A stretch of 64,000 bases of DNA from JABMNT01 sp048262655. GTDB lineage: Bacteria; Pseudomonadota; Alphaproteobacteria; Rhodospirillales; Casp-alpha2. The stretch lies in assembly GCA_048262655.1 (NCBI GenBank), contig JBLXEY010000009.1, positions 62,001 through 126,000 on the forward strand, written 5' to 3'. Each line of letters opens with the position of its first letter. Positions within the stretch are counted from its first letter, which is position 1. The notes below the pieces were generated by a model. The model had not been told where the DNA came from and did not search any database. It saw only the letters and a program-made list of their open reading frames with translations. A program made the position numbers and the translations under genes. Below, in pieces: positions 34,102 to 42,728 of this stretch.

Positions 34102-36099
34102 CTAGGGACAGCATTTTTGCTCAAGCTGCTCCACCATTTCCACCATAATCGCGTTCAAGTCATAATCTTTGGGCGTAAAAACCCCAGCGACACCGGCGTC
34201 TTTGAGCGACCGGGCATCAGCTTCAGGAATAATGCCGCCAACGAAAACCATAATATCATCCAATTCCAGTTTTTTAAGCAGCCCCATGATATCGCCAACC
34301 AAAGAAACGTGAGAACCGGAGAGCACACTCAGCCCCAGGATATGAACGTCTTCTTCCAAGGCGGCTGAGACAATTTCTTCTGGCGTTAGTCGGATGCCCT
34401 CATAAACCACTTCCATGCCAAGGTCTCTTGCCCGCACCGCGATCTGTTCAGCTCCGTTCGAATGACCGTCCAAGCCCGGCTTACCAACCAACATTTTTAT
34501 GGGTCGACCCAATTTTTCAGCAACCGCAGCAACCTGTTCGCGAGCTGGCGCGACATCTGATTGAGCCTGAACGACGGCCCCACCAACACCTGTCGGCGCA
34601 CGATACTCACCATAAACATCGCGTAAGACCGATGCCCATTCGCCTGTTGTAACGCCTGCATGTGCGCACGTGATGGATGGCTCCATTATATTCCTGTCTT
34701 TACGGGCAGCATCCTTCAGGCCTTCTAATGCGTCCTTTACCGCAACGGAGTTTCGTTTTTCGCGCCAGAGTTTCAATCCGGCAATCTGATTTTCTTCGGC
34801 TTTCGGATCCAGATTCAGAATGGCATCGTCTCCCGCGACCAAAAGCGATGGTTCCGCTTCAATAAACCGGTTAACCCCGACAACCGTCTGCGCCCCCCTT
34901 TCAATATCGGCGATCCGGTTTGCATTGCTCTCGACCAGCTTTTGTTTCATATAGTCGACCGCCGCCACAGCACCTCCCATCTCCTCAATGATTTTCAGCT
35001 CGGCAAGAGCCTCCTTTTTCAAGGCCTCCGTTTTGGCCGCAACTTCAACAGATCCCGTAAACAAATCCCCATACTCCAAAAGATCCGTCTCAAACGCGAC
35101 AATCTGCTGCAATCTCAATGACCATTGCTGATCCCAAGGCCTGGGCAACCCCAACGCTTCATTCCAGGCGGGCAATTGCACGGCACGTGCGCGCGCACCT
35201 TTACACAAGGTAACGGCCAGCATCTCGAGGAGAATTCGATACACATTGTTTTCCGGTTGCTGTTCGGTAAGGCCCAGCGAGTTTACCTGTACGCCATAAC
35301 GAAAACGGCGCAGCTTGGGGTCTGTAACACCGTATCGTTGACGCGTGAGGTCATCCCAAAGTTCGGTAAAGGCGCGCATCTTGCACATTTCGGTGATGAA
35401 GCGAATGCCAGCATTGACGAAAAAACTGACCCGCCCCACAACCCGGGCAAGATCAGCTTCCGGCACCTGCCCTGCATCGCGAACCTGATCCAGAACCGCT
35501 TTCGCAATGGCCAGTGCATACGCCAGTTCCTGTACCGGCGTCGCGCCCGCTTCCTGCAAATGATAAGAACAAATATTGGTTGGGTTCCATTTCGGTACTT
35601 CTTTATAGGTAAAGGCAATTACATCAGCGGTTAACTTCAAACTGGGGCCCGGCGGGAAAATATATGTCCCGCGCGACAAATATTCTTTCAGGACATCATT
35701 CTGCGTCGTCCCCGACAGGTCCTTGCGGTCAGCTCCTTGCCGTTCCGCAGCCGCAATGTACAGCGCCAGCAACCAGGCAGCCGGCGCGTTTATTGTCATC
35801 GATGTATTCATCTCGGCCAATGGAATTTGATCGAACAGAGCTTCCATATCACCGAGATGGGATATCGGCACCCCTACCTTACCGACTTCACCACGGGCAA
35901 GGACATGGTCCGAGTCATATCCGGTTTGAGTTGGCAGATCAAAAGCGACGGATAGACCGGTCTGGCCCTTGGCAAGATTACCGCGATACAACGCATTCGA
36001 CTCGGCCGCCGAGGAGTGTCCTGAATAGGTTCTAAACAACCAGGGTTTGTCACGTTGAGGCACTCCGTCAAATGCTGCATCTGCAAACTTTTCATCCAT
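34102..36099 (-). CDS. ecm: Ethylmalonyl-CoA mutase
   Basis: This 665-residue B12-dependent mutase converts (2R)-ethylmalonyl-CoA to methylsuccinyl-CoA in the ethylmalonyl-CoA pathway. The N-terminal catalytic barrel (PWLFRTYSGHSSAAESNALY; GQTGLSVAFDLPTQTGYDSD; YGVQVNSLGLTEQQPENNVY) closely follows the known Rhodobacter enzyme. The C-terminal cobalamin-binding domain has the lower-ligand motif DGHSNG, then GLSVLSGSH and VGGIIPE. The length is as expected for Ecm (about 660) and shorter than methylmalonyl-CoA mutase (about 710). It is divergent from ccr, with a 178-bp AT-rich gap. Confidence 0.93.
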   Translation of the reverse strand: MDEKFADAAFDGVPQRDKPWLFRTYSGHSSAAESNALYRGNLAKGQTGLSVAFDLPTQTGYDSDHVLARGEVGKVGVPISHLGDMEALFDQIPLAEMNTSMTINAPAAWLLALYIAAAERQGADRKDLSGTTQNDVLKEYLSRGTYIFPPGPSLKLTADVIAFTYKEVPKWNPTNICSYHLQEAGATPVQELAYALAIAKAVLDQVRDAGQVPEADLARVVGRVSFFVNAGIRFITEMCKMRAFTELWDDLTRQRYGVTDPKLRRFRYGVQVNSLGLTEQQPENNVYRILLEMLAVTLCKGARARAVQLPAWNEALGLPRPWDQQWSLRLQQIVAFETDLLEYGDLFTGSVEVAAKTEALKKEALAELKIIEEMGGAVAAVDYMKQKLVESNANRIADIERGAQTVVGVNRFIEAEPSLLVAGDDAILNLDPKAEENQIAGLKLWREKRNSVAVKDALEGLKDAARKDRNIMEPSITCAHAGVTTGEWASVLRDVYGEYRAPTGVGGAVVQAQSDVAPAREQVAAVAEKLGRPIKMLVGKPGLDGHSNGAEQIAVRARDLGMEVVYEGIRLTPEEIVSAALEEDVHILGLSVLSGSHVSLVGDIMGLLKKLELDDIMVFVGGIIPEADARSLKDAGVAGVFTPKDYDLNAIMVEMVEQLEQKCCP

Positions 36100-36277
36100 T
36101 GGTCACCTGCATAAATTCTAATTTTTTCGCCAACTTATTGATATCAAACAATACATAAAGTAATATTATTTCGTTTTAATGTTCATATACGAAATTAACA
36201 AATTGTGCGTTGCAAATAAAGACATAAAGATTTAGTTCTGAAAATAGGCAAAACCAGCTTCCCCAAAGGAGGACACC
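36100..36277. promoter_or_regulatory. AT-rich divergent promoter region ecm/ccr
   Basis: The 178 bp between the two divergent starts are strongly AT-rich. They contain the palindrome TTGATATCAA (about 36137-36146) and a single GTTGCAAAT (36209-36217). Control regions of both transcripts must lie here. I could not assign a convincing -35/-10 pair. A strong AAAGGAGG lies 5 bases before the ccr ATG. Confidence 0.55.
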
Positions 36278-37558
36278 ATGACCGACGCTGCTGAAGTCAT
36301 CGATTTATATCCCGATCTGGAAAAGAAAGACCTTTACGAACTTGGCGAAATTCCGCCACTTGGGCACGTCCCAAAAAAGATGTACGCCTGGGCCATCCGC
36401 CGTGAACGCCATGGTGAACCCGACACCGCAATGCAATGCGAAGTCGTCGACGTTCCCAAGCTCGACAGCCATGAAGTGCTGGTCATGGTGATGGCCGCCG
36501 GGGTTAATTACAACGGTGTTTGGGCCGCGCTCGGCCAACCAATCTCCGTCTTTGATGTCCACAAAGAACCCTACCATATCGCCGGGTCTGATGCCTCCGG
36601 CATCGTCTGGGCCGTGGGCTCAAAAGTAACCCGCGTTAAAGTTGGTGATGAAGTTGTTGTCCATTGCAATCAGGACGACGGGGACGATGAAGAATGCAAC
36701 GGAGGCGACCCGATGTTTTCAACATCTCAGCGTATCTGGGGTTATGAGACACCGGATGGCTCCTTTGCCCAATTCACCCGCGTTCAGGCTCAACAATGCA
36801 TGCCACGCCCCAAACATCTGACATGGGAAGAGAGTGCCTGTTACATTTTAACCATGGCAACGGCTTATCGAATGCTATTCGGCCATCGCCCACACATTCT
36901 TCGGCCCGGCCATAACGTTTTGGTTTGGGGCGCATCGGGCGGGCTGGGATCGATGGCGATTCAGCTTATTGCGACGGCGGGTGCCAATGCCATTGGTATC
37001 ATTTCTGATGAAAGTAAACGTGACTTTGTTATGGGACTGGGCGCCAAAGCCGTGCTTAATCGCAATGACTTTGATTGCTGGGGCCAATTGCCAGAAGTGA
37101 ATGGCGAGGGCTTCAATGACTACATGAAAGAAACCCGCAAGTTTGGTAAAGCCATCTGGGAAATTACCGGCAAAGGCAACGACGTCGATTTTGTCTTCGA
37201 GCACCCGGGCGAAGCAACGTTTCCAGTCAGTTGTAACATCGTAAAGCGCGGCGGCATGGTCGTCTTTTGTGCAGGGACGACAGGGTTCAACCTCACAATG
37301 GATGCCCGGTTTGTGTGGATGCGGCAAAAACGCATTCAAGGCAGCCATTTTGCAAACCTGAAACAATCCTCACAAGCCAATCAACTGGTCATCGAGCGCC
37401 GCATTGATCCGTGTATGTCAGAAGTGTTCTCCTGGGAGGACATCCCTCAATCTCACATGAAAATGATGGCAAACCAACACAAACCCGGCAACATGGCGGT
37501 GCTGGTACAGGCCAAATACCCGGGCCGACGCACGATAGAAGATTGTATGGAGGAATAA
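36278..37558 (+). CDS. ccrA: Crotonyl-CoA carboxylase/reductase
   Basis: This 426-residue MDR-superfamily enzyme performs the NADPH-dependent reductive carboxylation of crotonyl-CoA to ethylmalonyl-CoA, the key step of the ethylmalonyl-CoA pathway. The N-terminal substrate domain (NYNGVWAALGQPISVFDVHK), the segment WGYETPDGSFAQF, the nucleotide loop VWGASGGLGSMAIQL and the conserved QGSHFAN histidine are all seen. The long N-terminus and internal VHCNQDDGDDEECNGGDPM insert separate it from simple enoyl reductases. It is divergent from ecm and followed by a small gene and mcd. Confidence 0.95.
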   Translation: MTDAAEVIDLYPDLEKKDLYELGEIPPLGHVPKKMYAWAIRRERHGEPDTAMQCEVVDVPKLDSHEVLVMVMAAGVNYNGVWAALGQPISVFDVHKEPYHIAGSDASGIVWAVGSKVTRVKVGDEVVVHCNQDDGDDEECNGGDPMFSTSQRIWGYETPDGSFAQFTRVQAQQCMPRPKHLTWEESACYILTMATAYRMLFGHRPHILRPGHNVLVWGASGGLGSMAIQLIATAGANAIGIISDESKRDFVMGLGAKAVLNRNDFDCWGQLPEVNGEGFNDYMKETRKFGKAIWEITGKGNDVDFVFEHPGEATFPVSCNIVKRGGMVVFCAGTTGFNLTMDARFVWMRQKRIQGSHFANLKQSSQANQLVIERRIDPCMSEVFSWEDIPQSHMKMMANQHKPGNMAVLVQAKYPGRRTIEDCMEE

Positions 37559-37668
37559 TCCCCATCTCTGGTTCGGCAAACCCATTGAAAGAGTGCGGTC
37601 ACTAACTCTACAGTGCCCATAGCTAACTCAGTGGAATTCGGCCGAACCAGACGGATTGGAGACCTCCT

Positions 37669-37905
37669 ATGGCAAGAAAAACCAGAGAAGATTTTGAGCG
37701 CGAACGTCAAGCACGGGCGCGTTCTGACTTGGTAAAAGCTGGCATTGCCACACGCGGACGTCATGCAGAGGCAGCAGCAGAGGCGGAAATCGAACGCCTC
37801 CGGGCTTTATCGAACGCCCCCACAGAAGAGGCTCCCTCGCCGGCACCATTTCGGTTTTCTGGAACGTTCGTGATATTGGTCGGGATCTGCATAATTGGTT
37901 TTTAG
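37669..37905 (+). CDS. Small tail-anchored hypothetical protein between ccr and mcd
   Basis: This 78-residue protein has a strongly charged helical N-terminal part (MARKTREDFERERQARARSD; AEAAAEAEIERLRAL), a Pro-rich linker and one C-terminal hydrophobic segment (TFVILVGICIIGF). A cytoplasmic helical protein anchored in the membrane by its tail is expected. GGAG lies 7 bases before the ATG, so it is probably expressed. No family recognised. It lies between two ethylmalonyl-CoA pathway genes, but a functional link is only positional. Confidence 0.7.
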   Translation: MARKTREDFERERQARARSDLVKAGIATRGRHAEAAAEAEIERLRALSNAPTEEAPSPAPFRFSGTFVILVGICIIGF

Positions 37906-37993
37906 CTTATCTTTTCCACGCCCTGACTGGAATTAGCGGTTGACGATTATTCGAATGATCAAATTTTACGACAAGAAATGAAGTTTTATAAAT

Positions 37994-39649
37994 ATGAACA
38001 CATACATAGTTGACGATCTAATTCCTACCTGTGAAAGAGCACGGCACGCAGCAGAAGACCTATTGGCAAATGCCCGCCATGCGGTTTCTGATCTGGTCAT
38101 CAAGGACGGCCGGCCCGACGCCGCTTTACTGGAAACGCATCAGTTTGCCGCCCACGGTTTTTCATGGATGACGACGTACGTCGAAGGACTTCGCCAGATG
38201 CTCGGCTGGGCGCAAAGGCTCGATGATGCAGGTGAGTTTGGTGACCTTGAGCAACTTTTATTGCAAGCGGCCTTTGGGGAATACCTCAAACAATTGGCTG
38301 GCGGCATTCCCATTAGTCAGGTCGAAATCGTCCGTCCCGGAGATATGGGCGTATCGGACACCGCTTTGCATGCGTTTTACACACCGGAAACAAATCTTCT
38401 CATGCGGGACGGTAACACAGATGCCGTTCGTATGCGCATCGCAGCGCTTATCGAAGATGGCAATTATGGTAAACTGGGCCTTGGTGATGAAACGCTCGAT
38501 ATGGTGCGCGATCAATTCTACCGCTTCACTGAAGATCAGGTAACACCCTTCGCTCACGAGTGGCACTTGAAAGATGAATTGATTCCAGATGGGGTCGTCG
38601 ATCAGATGTGTGAGATGGGGGTCTTTGGTCTGACGGTGCCTGAAGAAGATGGTGGCCTCGGTATGGGCAAGTTGGCCATGTGTGTGGTCACCGAAGAACT
38701 GTCACGCGGCTACATTGGCGTCGGATCGCTTGGCACACGCTCGGAGATTGCTGCGGAACTTATCCGACTGGGCGGTACAGATGACCAAAAGAAAAAATAT
38801 CTGCCGAAAATTGCATCTGGGGACATATTGCCAACTGCCGTTTTCACCGAACCCAATACCGGCTCCGATCTGGCCAGTCTAAAAACCCGTGCCGTGTTAA
38901 CCGGTGATCGTTATATCGTAACCGGCAACAAAACATGGATCACCCATGCCTCCCGCACCGATATGATGACGTTGCTCGCGCGAACAGATGCGGACGAGCC
39001 GGGCTACAAAGGACTTTCCATGCTGCTGGTCGAAAAGCCAAGGGGCACGACAGACAACCCGTTCCCCAAAGACGGCATGACGGGGGGCGAAATTGATGTG
39101 CTCGGCTATAGGGGCATGAAAGAATATGAGCTGGGTTTTGATGGTATGGACGTGCCAGCCGAGCAATTATTAGGCGGTAGCGAAGGCCAGGGGTTCAAAC
39201 AATTGATGGCAACGTTCGAGAGTGCGCGCATCCAGACCGCAGCGCGCGCCGTTGGTGTCGCGCAAAATGCCATGGAACTCGGCCTCAAATATGCGACCGA
39301 ACGCCAACAGTTTGGCAAACCGATTTACGCGTTTCCGCGTGTCGCCGGAAAAATCGCCTGGATGGCGGTGGAAACTATGATAGCCCGACAGCTTACTTAC
39401 TTCGCTGCACGCGAGAAGGATTCGGATCGACGATGCGATATTGAAGCCGGCATGGCAAAACTACTGGCCGCACGGGTCGCCTGGTCGAACGCCGATAATG
39501 CGCTCCAGATCCACGGTGGCAATGGCTACGCGCTCGAGTATCCGATCAGCCGGGTTCTCTGCGATGCCCGCATCTTGAACATATTTGAGGGCGCCGCCGA
39601 AATTCAGGCACACGTCATGGCCCGAGGGCTATTGAGTGGACGAAATTAA
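37994..39649 (+). CDS. mcd: (2S)-Methylsuccinyl-CoA dehydrogenase
   Basis: This acyl-CoA dehydrogenase family flavoprotein of 551 residues oxidises methylsuccinyl-CoA to mesaconyl-CoA. About 150 additional N-terminal residues (DDLIPTCERARHAAEDLLAN start) mark the Mcd group against the usual 380-residue enzymes. FAD and acyl-CoA motifs are PTAVFTEPNTGSDLASLKTR, YIVTGNKTWITHASRTDMM and the C-terminal QIHGGNGYALEYPISR with RILNIFEGAAEIQ. Electrons go to ETF, whose genes lie at 48-49.7 kb. The Shine-Dalgarno signal is weak. Confidence 0.93.
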   Translation: MNTYIVDDLIPTCERARHAAEDLLANARHAVSDLVIKDGRPDAALLETHQFAAHGFSWMTTYVEGLRQMLGWAQRLDDAGEFGDLEQLLLQAAFGEYLKQLAGGIPISQVEIVRPGDMGVSDTALHAFYTPETNLLMRDGNTDAVRMRIAALIEDGNYGKLGLGDETLDMVRDQFYRFTEDQVTPFAHEWHLKDELIPDGVVDQMCEMGVFGLTVPEEDGGLGMGKLAMCVVTEELSRGYIGVGSLGTRSEIAAELIRLGGTDDQKKKYLPKIASGDILPTAVFTEPNTGSDLASLKTRAVLTGDRYIVTGNKTWITHASRTDMMTLLARTDADEPGYKGLSMLLVEKPRGTTDNPFPKDGMTGGEIDVLGYRGMKEYELGFDGMDVPAEQLLGGSEGQGFKQLMATFESARIQTAARAVGVAQNAMELGLKYATERQQFGKPIYAFPRVAGKIAWMAVETMIARQLTYFAAREKDSDRRCDIEAGMAKLLAARVAWSNADNALQIHGGNGYALEYPISRVLCDARILNIFEGAAEIQAHVMARGLLSGRN

Positions 39650-39685
39650 GATCGCGGCCTAAGAGCCCGCGTGTGGTCATTAACC

Positions 39686-40003
39686 TCAGTTGGGAAACAG
39701 GTTCATTATTGAGGCATCGATTTGGTTTTTAGAAACCAGCGTCTGACACAGCGATTTGAACAAGAGCCAGTCTTCTTCCGTGGTTCTGTAATCCCGCTCC
39801 CGAGAATTGAGCAACGTATAGAGCGTTTTGCCACGAACAACGAACTCCTCAAGCTGTTCCTTACTGACCCCTTCGACAGGCGGCCTCAGGTCTTTCGCAC
39901 GCAACTCAGCATCAATAACAGCATCAAGGGTTGTGGTTTTTAAGGTTTCAAAATCCAATCCTGACTGACTTTGCAACCAGATTTCAAAATTATAATCTGA
40001 CAT
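39686..40003 (-). CDS. Small hypothetical protein
   Basis: The 105-residue, acidic, mostly helical protein has no signal peptide or membrane segment. Segments such as WLQSQSGLDFETLKTTTLDAV and RTTEEDWLLFKSLCQTLVSK show no family I recognise. GTGAGGA lies about 9 bases before the ATG and a good promoter match lies about 100 bp upstream, so it is probably a real gene. It converges on mcd with a 36-bp gap. Confidence 0.65.
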   Translation of the reverse strand: MSDYNFEIWLQSQSGLDFETLKTTTLDAVIDAELRAKDLRPPVEGVSKEQLEEFVVRGKTLYTLLNSRERDYRTTEEDWLLFKSLCQTLVSKNQIDASIMNLFPN

Positions 40004-40326
40004 TGATTATATCCTCACTCCTACAAAAAACATCCTTCAGTTTTCACCAAGACCGCACCGCCGGGTCAAGAAAGCCAATCTAATGGTCTTCACTCAAAAC
40101 AGGAAATTATGTCTATAATACCTTGTGTCAAGGGCAGGAAACACAGGGTTTCGAGGCGACACGAGAATTAAATCAGGACTAATTTTTTTAACGGACAAAT
40201 CAATCCAGTTACGCCGTCATAATGGAAGAAGGCTGTAGAGTGCATAGAGTTTGGCAAACCGCAAAGTAAGGCCCGCCACTCTAACCCTCCCTCACATGGA
40301 GGGAGGGAACAGAGAGAACCTCTGGG
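40004..40326. other. 323-bp gap with a 9-bp GC hairpin (40285-40307)
   Basis: No coding frame is supported. The gap holds the promoter match listed separately and a hairpin with arms CCCTCCCTC (40285-40293) and GAGGGAGGG (40299-40307) around the loop ACATG, just behind the stop of the SDR gene on the minus strand. It lacks a T run in either direction. It may end or protect the SDR transcript. Confidence 0.45.
40104..40131 (-). promoter_or_regulatory. Putative sigma-70 promoter for the 39686-40003 gene
   Basis: On the minus strand TTGACA (40131-40126) and TAATTT (40109-40104) are separated by 16 bases. Transcription would start near 40097 and give a leader of about 95 bases. Pattern match only. 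Confidence 0.45.
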
Positions 40327-41100
40327 TTAGCCGCGACCAACGAACGGCATGTTGGTTGCCATGATCGTCATGTTCAGGATGTTGGTCTCGAGCGGCAGGT
40401 CAGCCATGTGAACAATCGCGTTACCAACGTGGTCAACGTCCATGACTGGCTCAGGTTTGATCGTCAAATCAGCTTGCGGAACGCCGTCGACCATGCGCGC
40501 CGCCATCGGGGTGAAGGCGTTACCAATATCGACCTGGCTGCATGCAATATTAAACCGCCGACCATCAAGCGCGATGGTTTTTGTCAGACCCGTGACGCCA
40601 TGTTTGGTTGCTGTATAAGGCGCTGAGCCCGGACGCGGAGTGTGGGCTGAGATTGACCCGTTATTAATGATACGTCCCCCTTGTGGTGACTGATCTTTCA
40701 TCATGTTAAAGGCGGCATGAGCAGTCAGGAAAACGCCGGACAAATTGACATCAACAACAGATTTCCATTGCTCGAACGTCAAATCACCAAAAGTTGTTGA
40801 CGGAACATTGACGCCCGCATTGTTGAAGACCACGTCAAGACGGCCATAGGTCTCTTTGACTTTGGCAAACAGGGCGGCCACGGAATCGGGGTCACCCACA
40901 TCTGCAGGAACCGCCAGCGAACGACCCGCAGCGTCCGGTGTTTCGGCAATCGCCAGAGACAGGGTTTCGTCCAGAGGCTCGGGGCGTCGACCGGTAATAA
41001 CGACCGTATATCCCGCTTTCAGCAATGCCGTTGCCGCAGAGCGACCGACACCTGAACCACCGCCTGTTACTAATGCTATTTTTTCCTGTGAACTCACGAC
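40327..41100 (-). CDS. SDR family oxidoreductase
   Basis: This 257-residue classical short-chain dehydrogenase has the cofactor loop TGGGSGVGRS, NNAGVN, the catalytic serine in INNGSIS and the YTATKHG (Tyr-x-x-x-Lys) pair. I chose GTG 41100, with GGAG 6 bases upstream, over ATG 41124, which lacks a ribosome binding site and would add eight non-family residues. The substrate is unknown. It is monocistronic and divergent from the LysE exporter. Confidence 0.85.
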   Translation of the reverse strand, partial: VVSSQEKIALVTGGGSGVGRSAATALLKAGYTVVITGRRPEPLDETLSLAIAETPDAAGRSLAVPADVGDPDSVAALFAKVKETYGRLDVVFNNAGVNVPSTTFGDLTFEQWKSVVDVNLSGVFLTAHAAFNMMKDQSPQGGRIINNGSISAHTPRPGSAPYTATKHGVTGLTKTIALDGRRFNIACSQVDIGNAFTPMAARMVDGVPQADLTIKPEPVMDVDHVGNAIVHMADLPLETNILNMTIMATNMPFVGRG

Positions 41101-41219
41101 GTTCTCCCTCGTTGACTGAAACATTTATTCATGAATAGATAGGTGTTTAGACAAGGGGTGAAGCCAAAAGGCAACCCCCAGACCCGAAATTTTACAGCCC
41201 CGTTTCCGGGAACATCCCA

Positions 41220-41846
41220 ATGTATGTTATTACGTTAGATCTCTATTTTGCTTTTATCCTGGCAACCGTGGTTTTGATCCTGATGCCTGGCCCCATCGTC
41301 ACCTTAACGGTCGCGAACAGCTTGACCTACGGCACCCGGCATGGACTTAGAACAGTTCTGGGAACGAGCGTCGCAACCAGTTGTATGCTATTGGTCGGCG
41401 GGTTCGGGATGGCATCCGCTTTTGCTCTCTTGGCGGAAGGTTTCGAATATCTACGCTGGGCCGGGGCGGCTTATTTAGTCTGGCTTGGCATTCAAAGCTG
41501 GCGGGCACAGGCCGTTAAGCTAGACGAAGCGGACGCAACAACGGGCCCGAAAAAATCCTTGTTCTGGCAGGGTTTTATCGTCTCCATAACCAACCCAAAA
41601 ACCATCTTTTTTTACGCGGCTTTTTTTCCTCAATTCATTGACCCCACCGCCGCAACCGGACCCCAACTCGCCATACTGAGCGTTACGTTTCTTGTCATCG
41701 CCACGTCTCTCGATTGCGGCTATGCCTTTCTCAGCGGTAAGTTACGGCACATGTTATCAAGCGAACGGCAAGGCCGGTTGCGCAACCGTATTTCAGGCGG
41801 CTTCCTGATTGGTACGGGTCTGGCCCTCGCATTTGCAAGAAAGTAG
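41220..41846 (+). CDS. LysE/RhtB family exporter
   Basis: The 208-residue, six-helix protein has the family N-terminus with the LMPGPIVTLTVANSLTYG motif, AYLVWLGIQSW, and FIVSITNPKTIFFYAAFFPQF, which is typical of LysE/RhtB amino-acid exporters. The substrate cannot be told. The gap to the convergent RraA-like gene (about 150 bp) has no clear terminator. Confidence 0.88.
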   Translation: MYVITLDLYFAFILATVVLILMPGPIVTLTVANSLTYGTRHGLRTVLGTSVATSCMLLVGGFGMASAFALLAEGFEYLRWAGAAYLVWLGIQSWRAQAVKLDEADATTGPKKSLFWQGFIVSITNPKTIFFYAAFFPQFIDPTAATGPQLAILSVTFLVIATSLDCGYAFLSGKLRHMLSSERQGRLRNRISGGFLIGTGLALAFARK

Positions 41847-41994
41847 AAGACAAACAGATGGCGGCAAGTTCGACCCAAACCCTGTCAAACGTCAGCCTTA
41901 GGTTTGGAATGAATTTAGAAAATGAAACCTGGATGGATATTACATCATCAGCGCCAGCCACACTCCCAATTCAGAAGGCTGACATCTGTGATCT

Positions 41995-42708
41995 TTAAAA
42001 CGCCGGCTCACCCTTTTCGATCCAGTCCAGATATTCAGCCTGCGTCGCTTCATTCGGCGGATATGTCCCTCGCGATGGCGTGCCGCCCGCAACTTTCATC
42101 TTGGCGAAACGCTCGAACCGTTCCTGCTCCAAACCGTCTTTTGCCACGGCAGCCGCGATTTGAGCGGGAATAACAGCAACCCCATCACCATCACCGACGA
42201 TAATATCACCCGGAACGACCGCGATACCACCGCACCCGATGGTACATTGCACATCAGCAGGTGAATGCGCCGATACGCTGGCAGGCGCCGCCGCACCCGG
42301 ACCATACATCGCAAAGCCGGACGCCTGACATTCTTCAAGATCGCGAATACCGCCATCTGAAACAATCCCCGCAACGCCCCGCACCTTTAAGCGCTCAATC
42401 AAAATATCCCCAACCACACCAATTTCGGAAATTCCGCGCGCGTCAATCACTAGAACGGAATCTGCCGGCGCTTCTTCAATCGCACGGCGCTGGGCATGGT
42501 CCGGGTCTGACAGTCGTTCGAAGGAATTGAGATCTTCACGGCCTGGAACAAATCGAAGCGTATAAGCCTCTCCCACTATTTTTTGGTAAGGCGCGTTAAG
42601 CGGCCGAACACCGTTCATACAAGAAAGGTGATATCCCTTTTTGTGGAGTTGCGTGTTGATGGTGGCAACGCTGATTTTTAAAAGCGCGTCACGAATAGAT
42701 TGGTCCAT
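41995..42708 (-). CDS. RraA/HMG-aldolase family protein
   Basis: The 237-residue protein has the RraA-like fold: a glycine-rich loop YGPGAAAPA, VVGDILIERLKVRGVAGIVSDGGIRD with the substrate/metal Arg-Asp pair, and VVPGDIIVGDGDGVAVIP. The family includes RNase E inhibitor RraA and, more often, 4-hydroxy-4-methyl-2-oxoglutarate/oxaloacetate aldolases; length and neighbour suggest a catabolic aldolase or decarboxylase. ATG 42708 has GGAG 8 bases upstream; an upstream frame extension would overlap the LLM gene. Confidence 0.82.
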   Translation of the reverse strand: MDQSIRDALLKISVATINTQLHKKGYHLSCMNGVRPLNAPYQKIVGEAYTLRFVPGREDLNSFERLSDPDHAQRRAIEEAPADSVLVIDARGISEIGVVGDILIERLKVRGVAGIVSDGGIRDLEECQASGFAMYGPGAAAPASVSAHSPADVQCTIGCGGIAVVPGDIIVGDGDGVAVIPAQIAAAVAKDGLEQERFERFAKMKVAGGTPSRGTYPPNEATQAEYLDWIEKGEPAF

Positions 42709-42728
42709 TAAGGTGTCTCCGTAAGATT

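Noticed and set aside
36137..36217. Short palindrome TTGATATCAA and a GTTGCAAAT half-site in the ecm/ccr gap as sites of a PccR/FNR-type regulator
   Set aside because: The palindrome lacks the FNR four-base spacer, and only one half of a TTTGCAAA pair is present.
41858..41998. 46-codon plus-strand frame between lysE and the RraA-like gene
   Set aside because: Weak ribosome binding site, no family resemblance and overlap with the end of the opposite gene.
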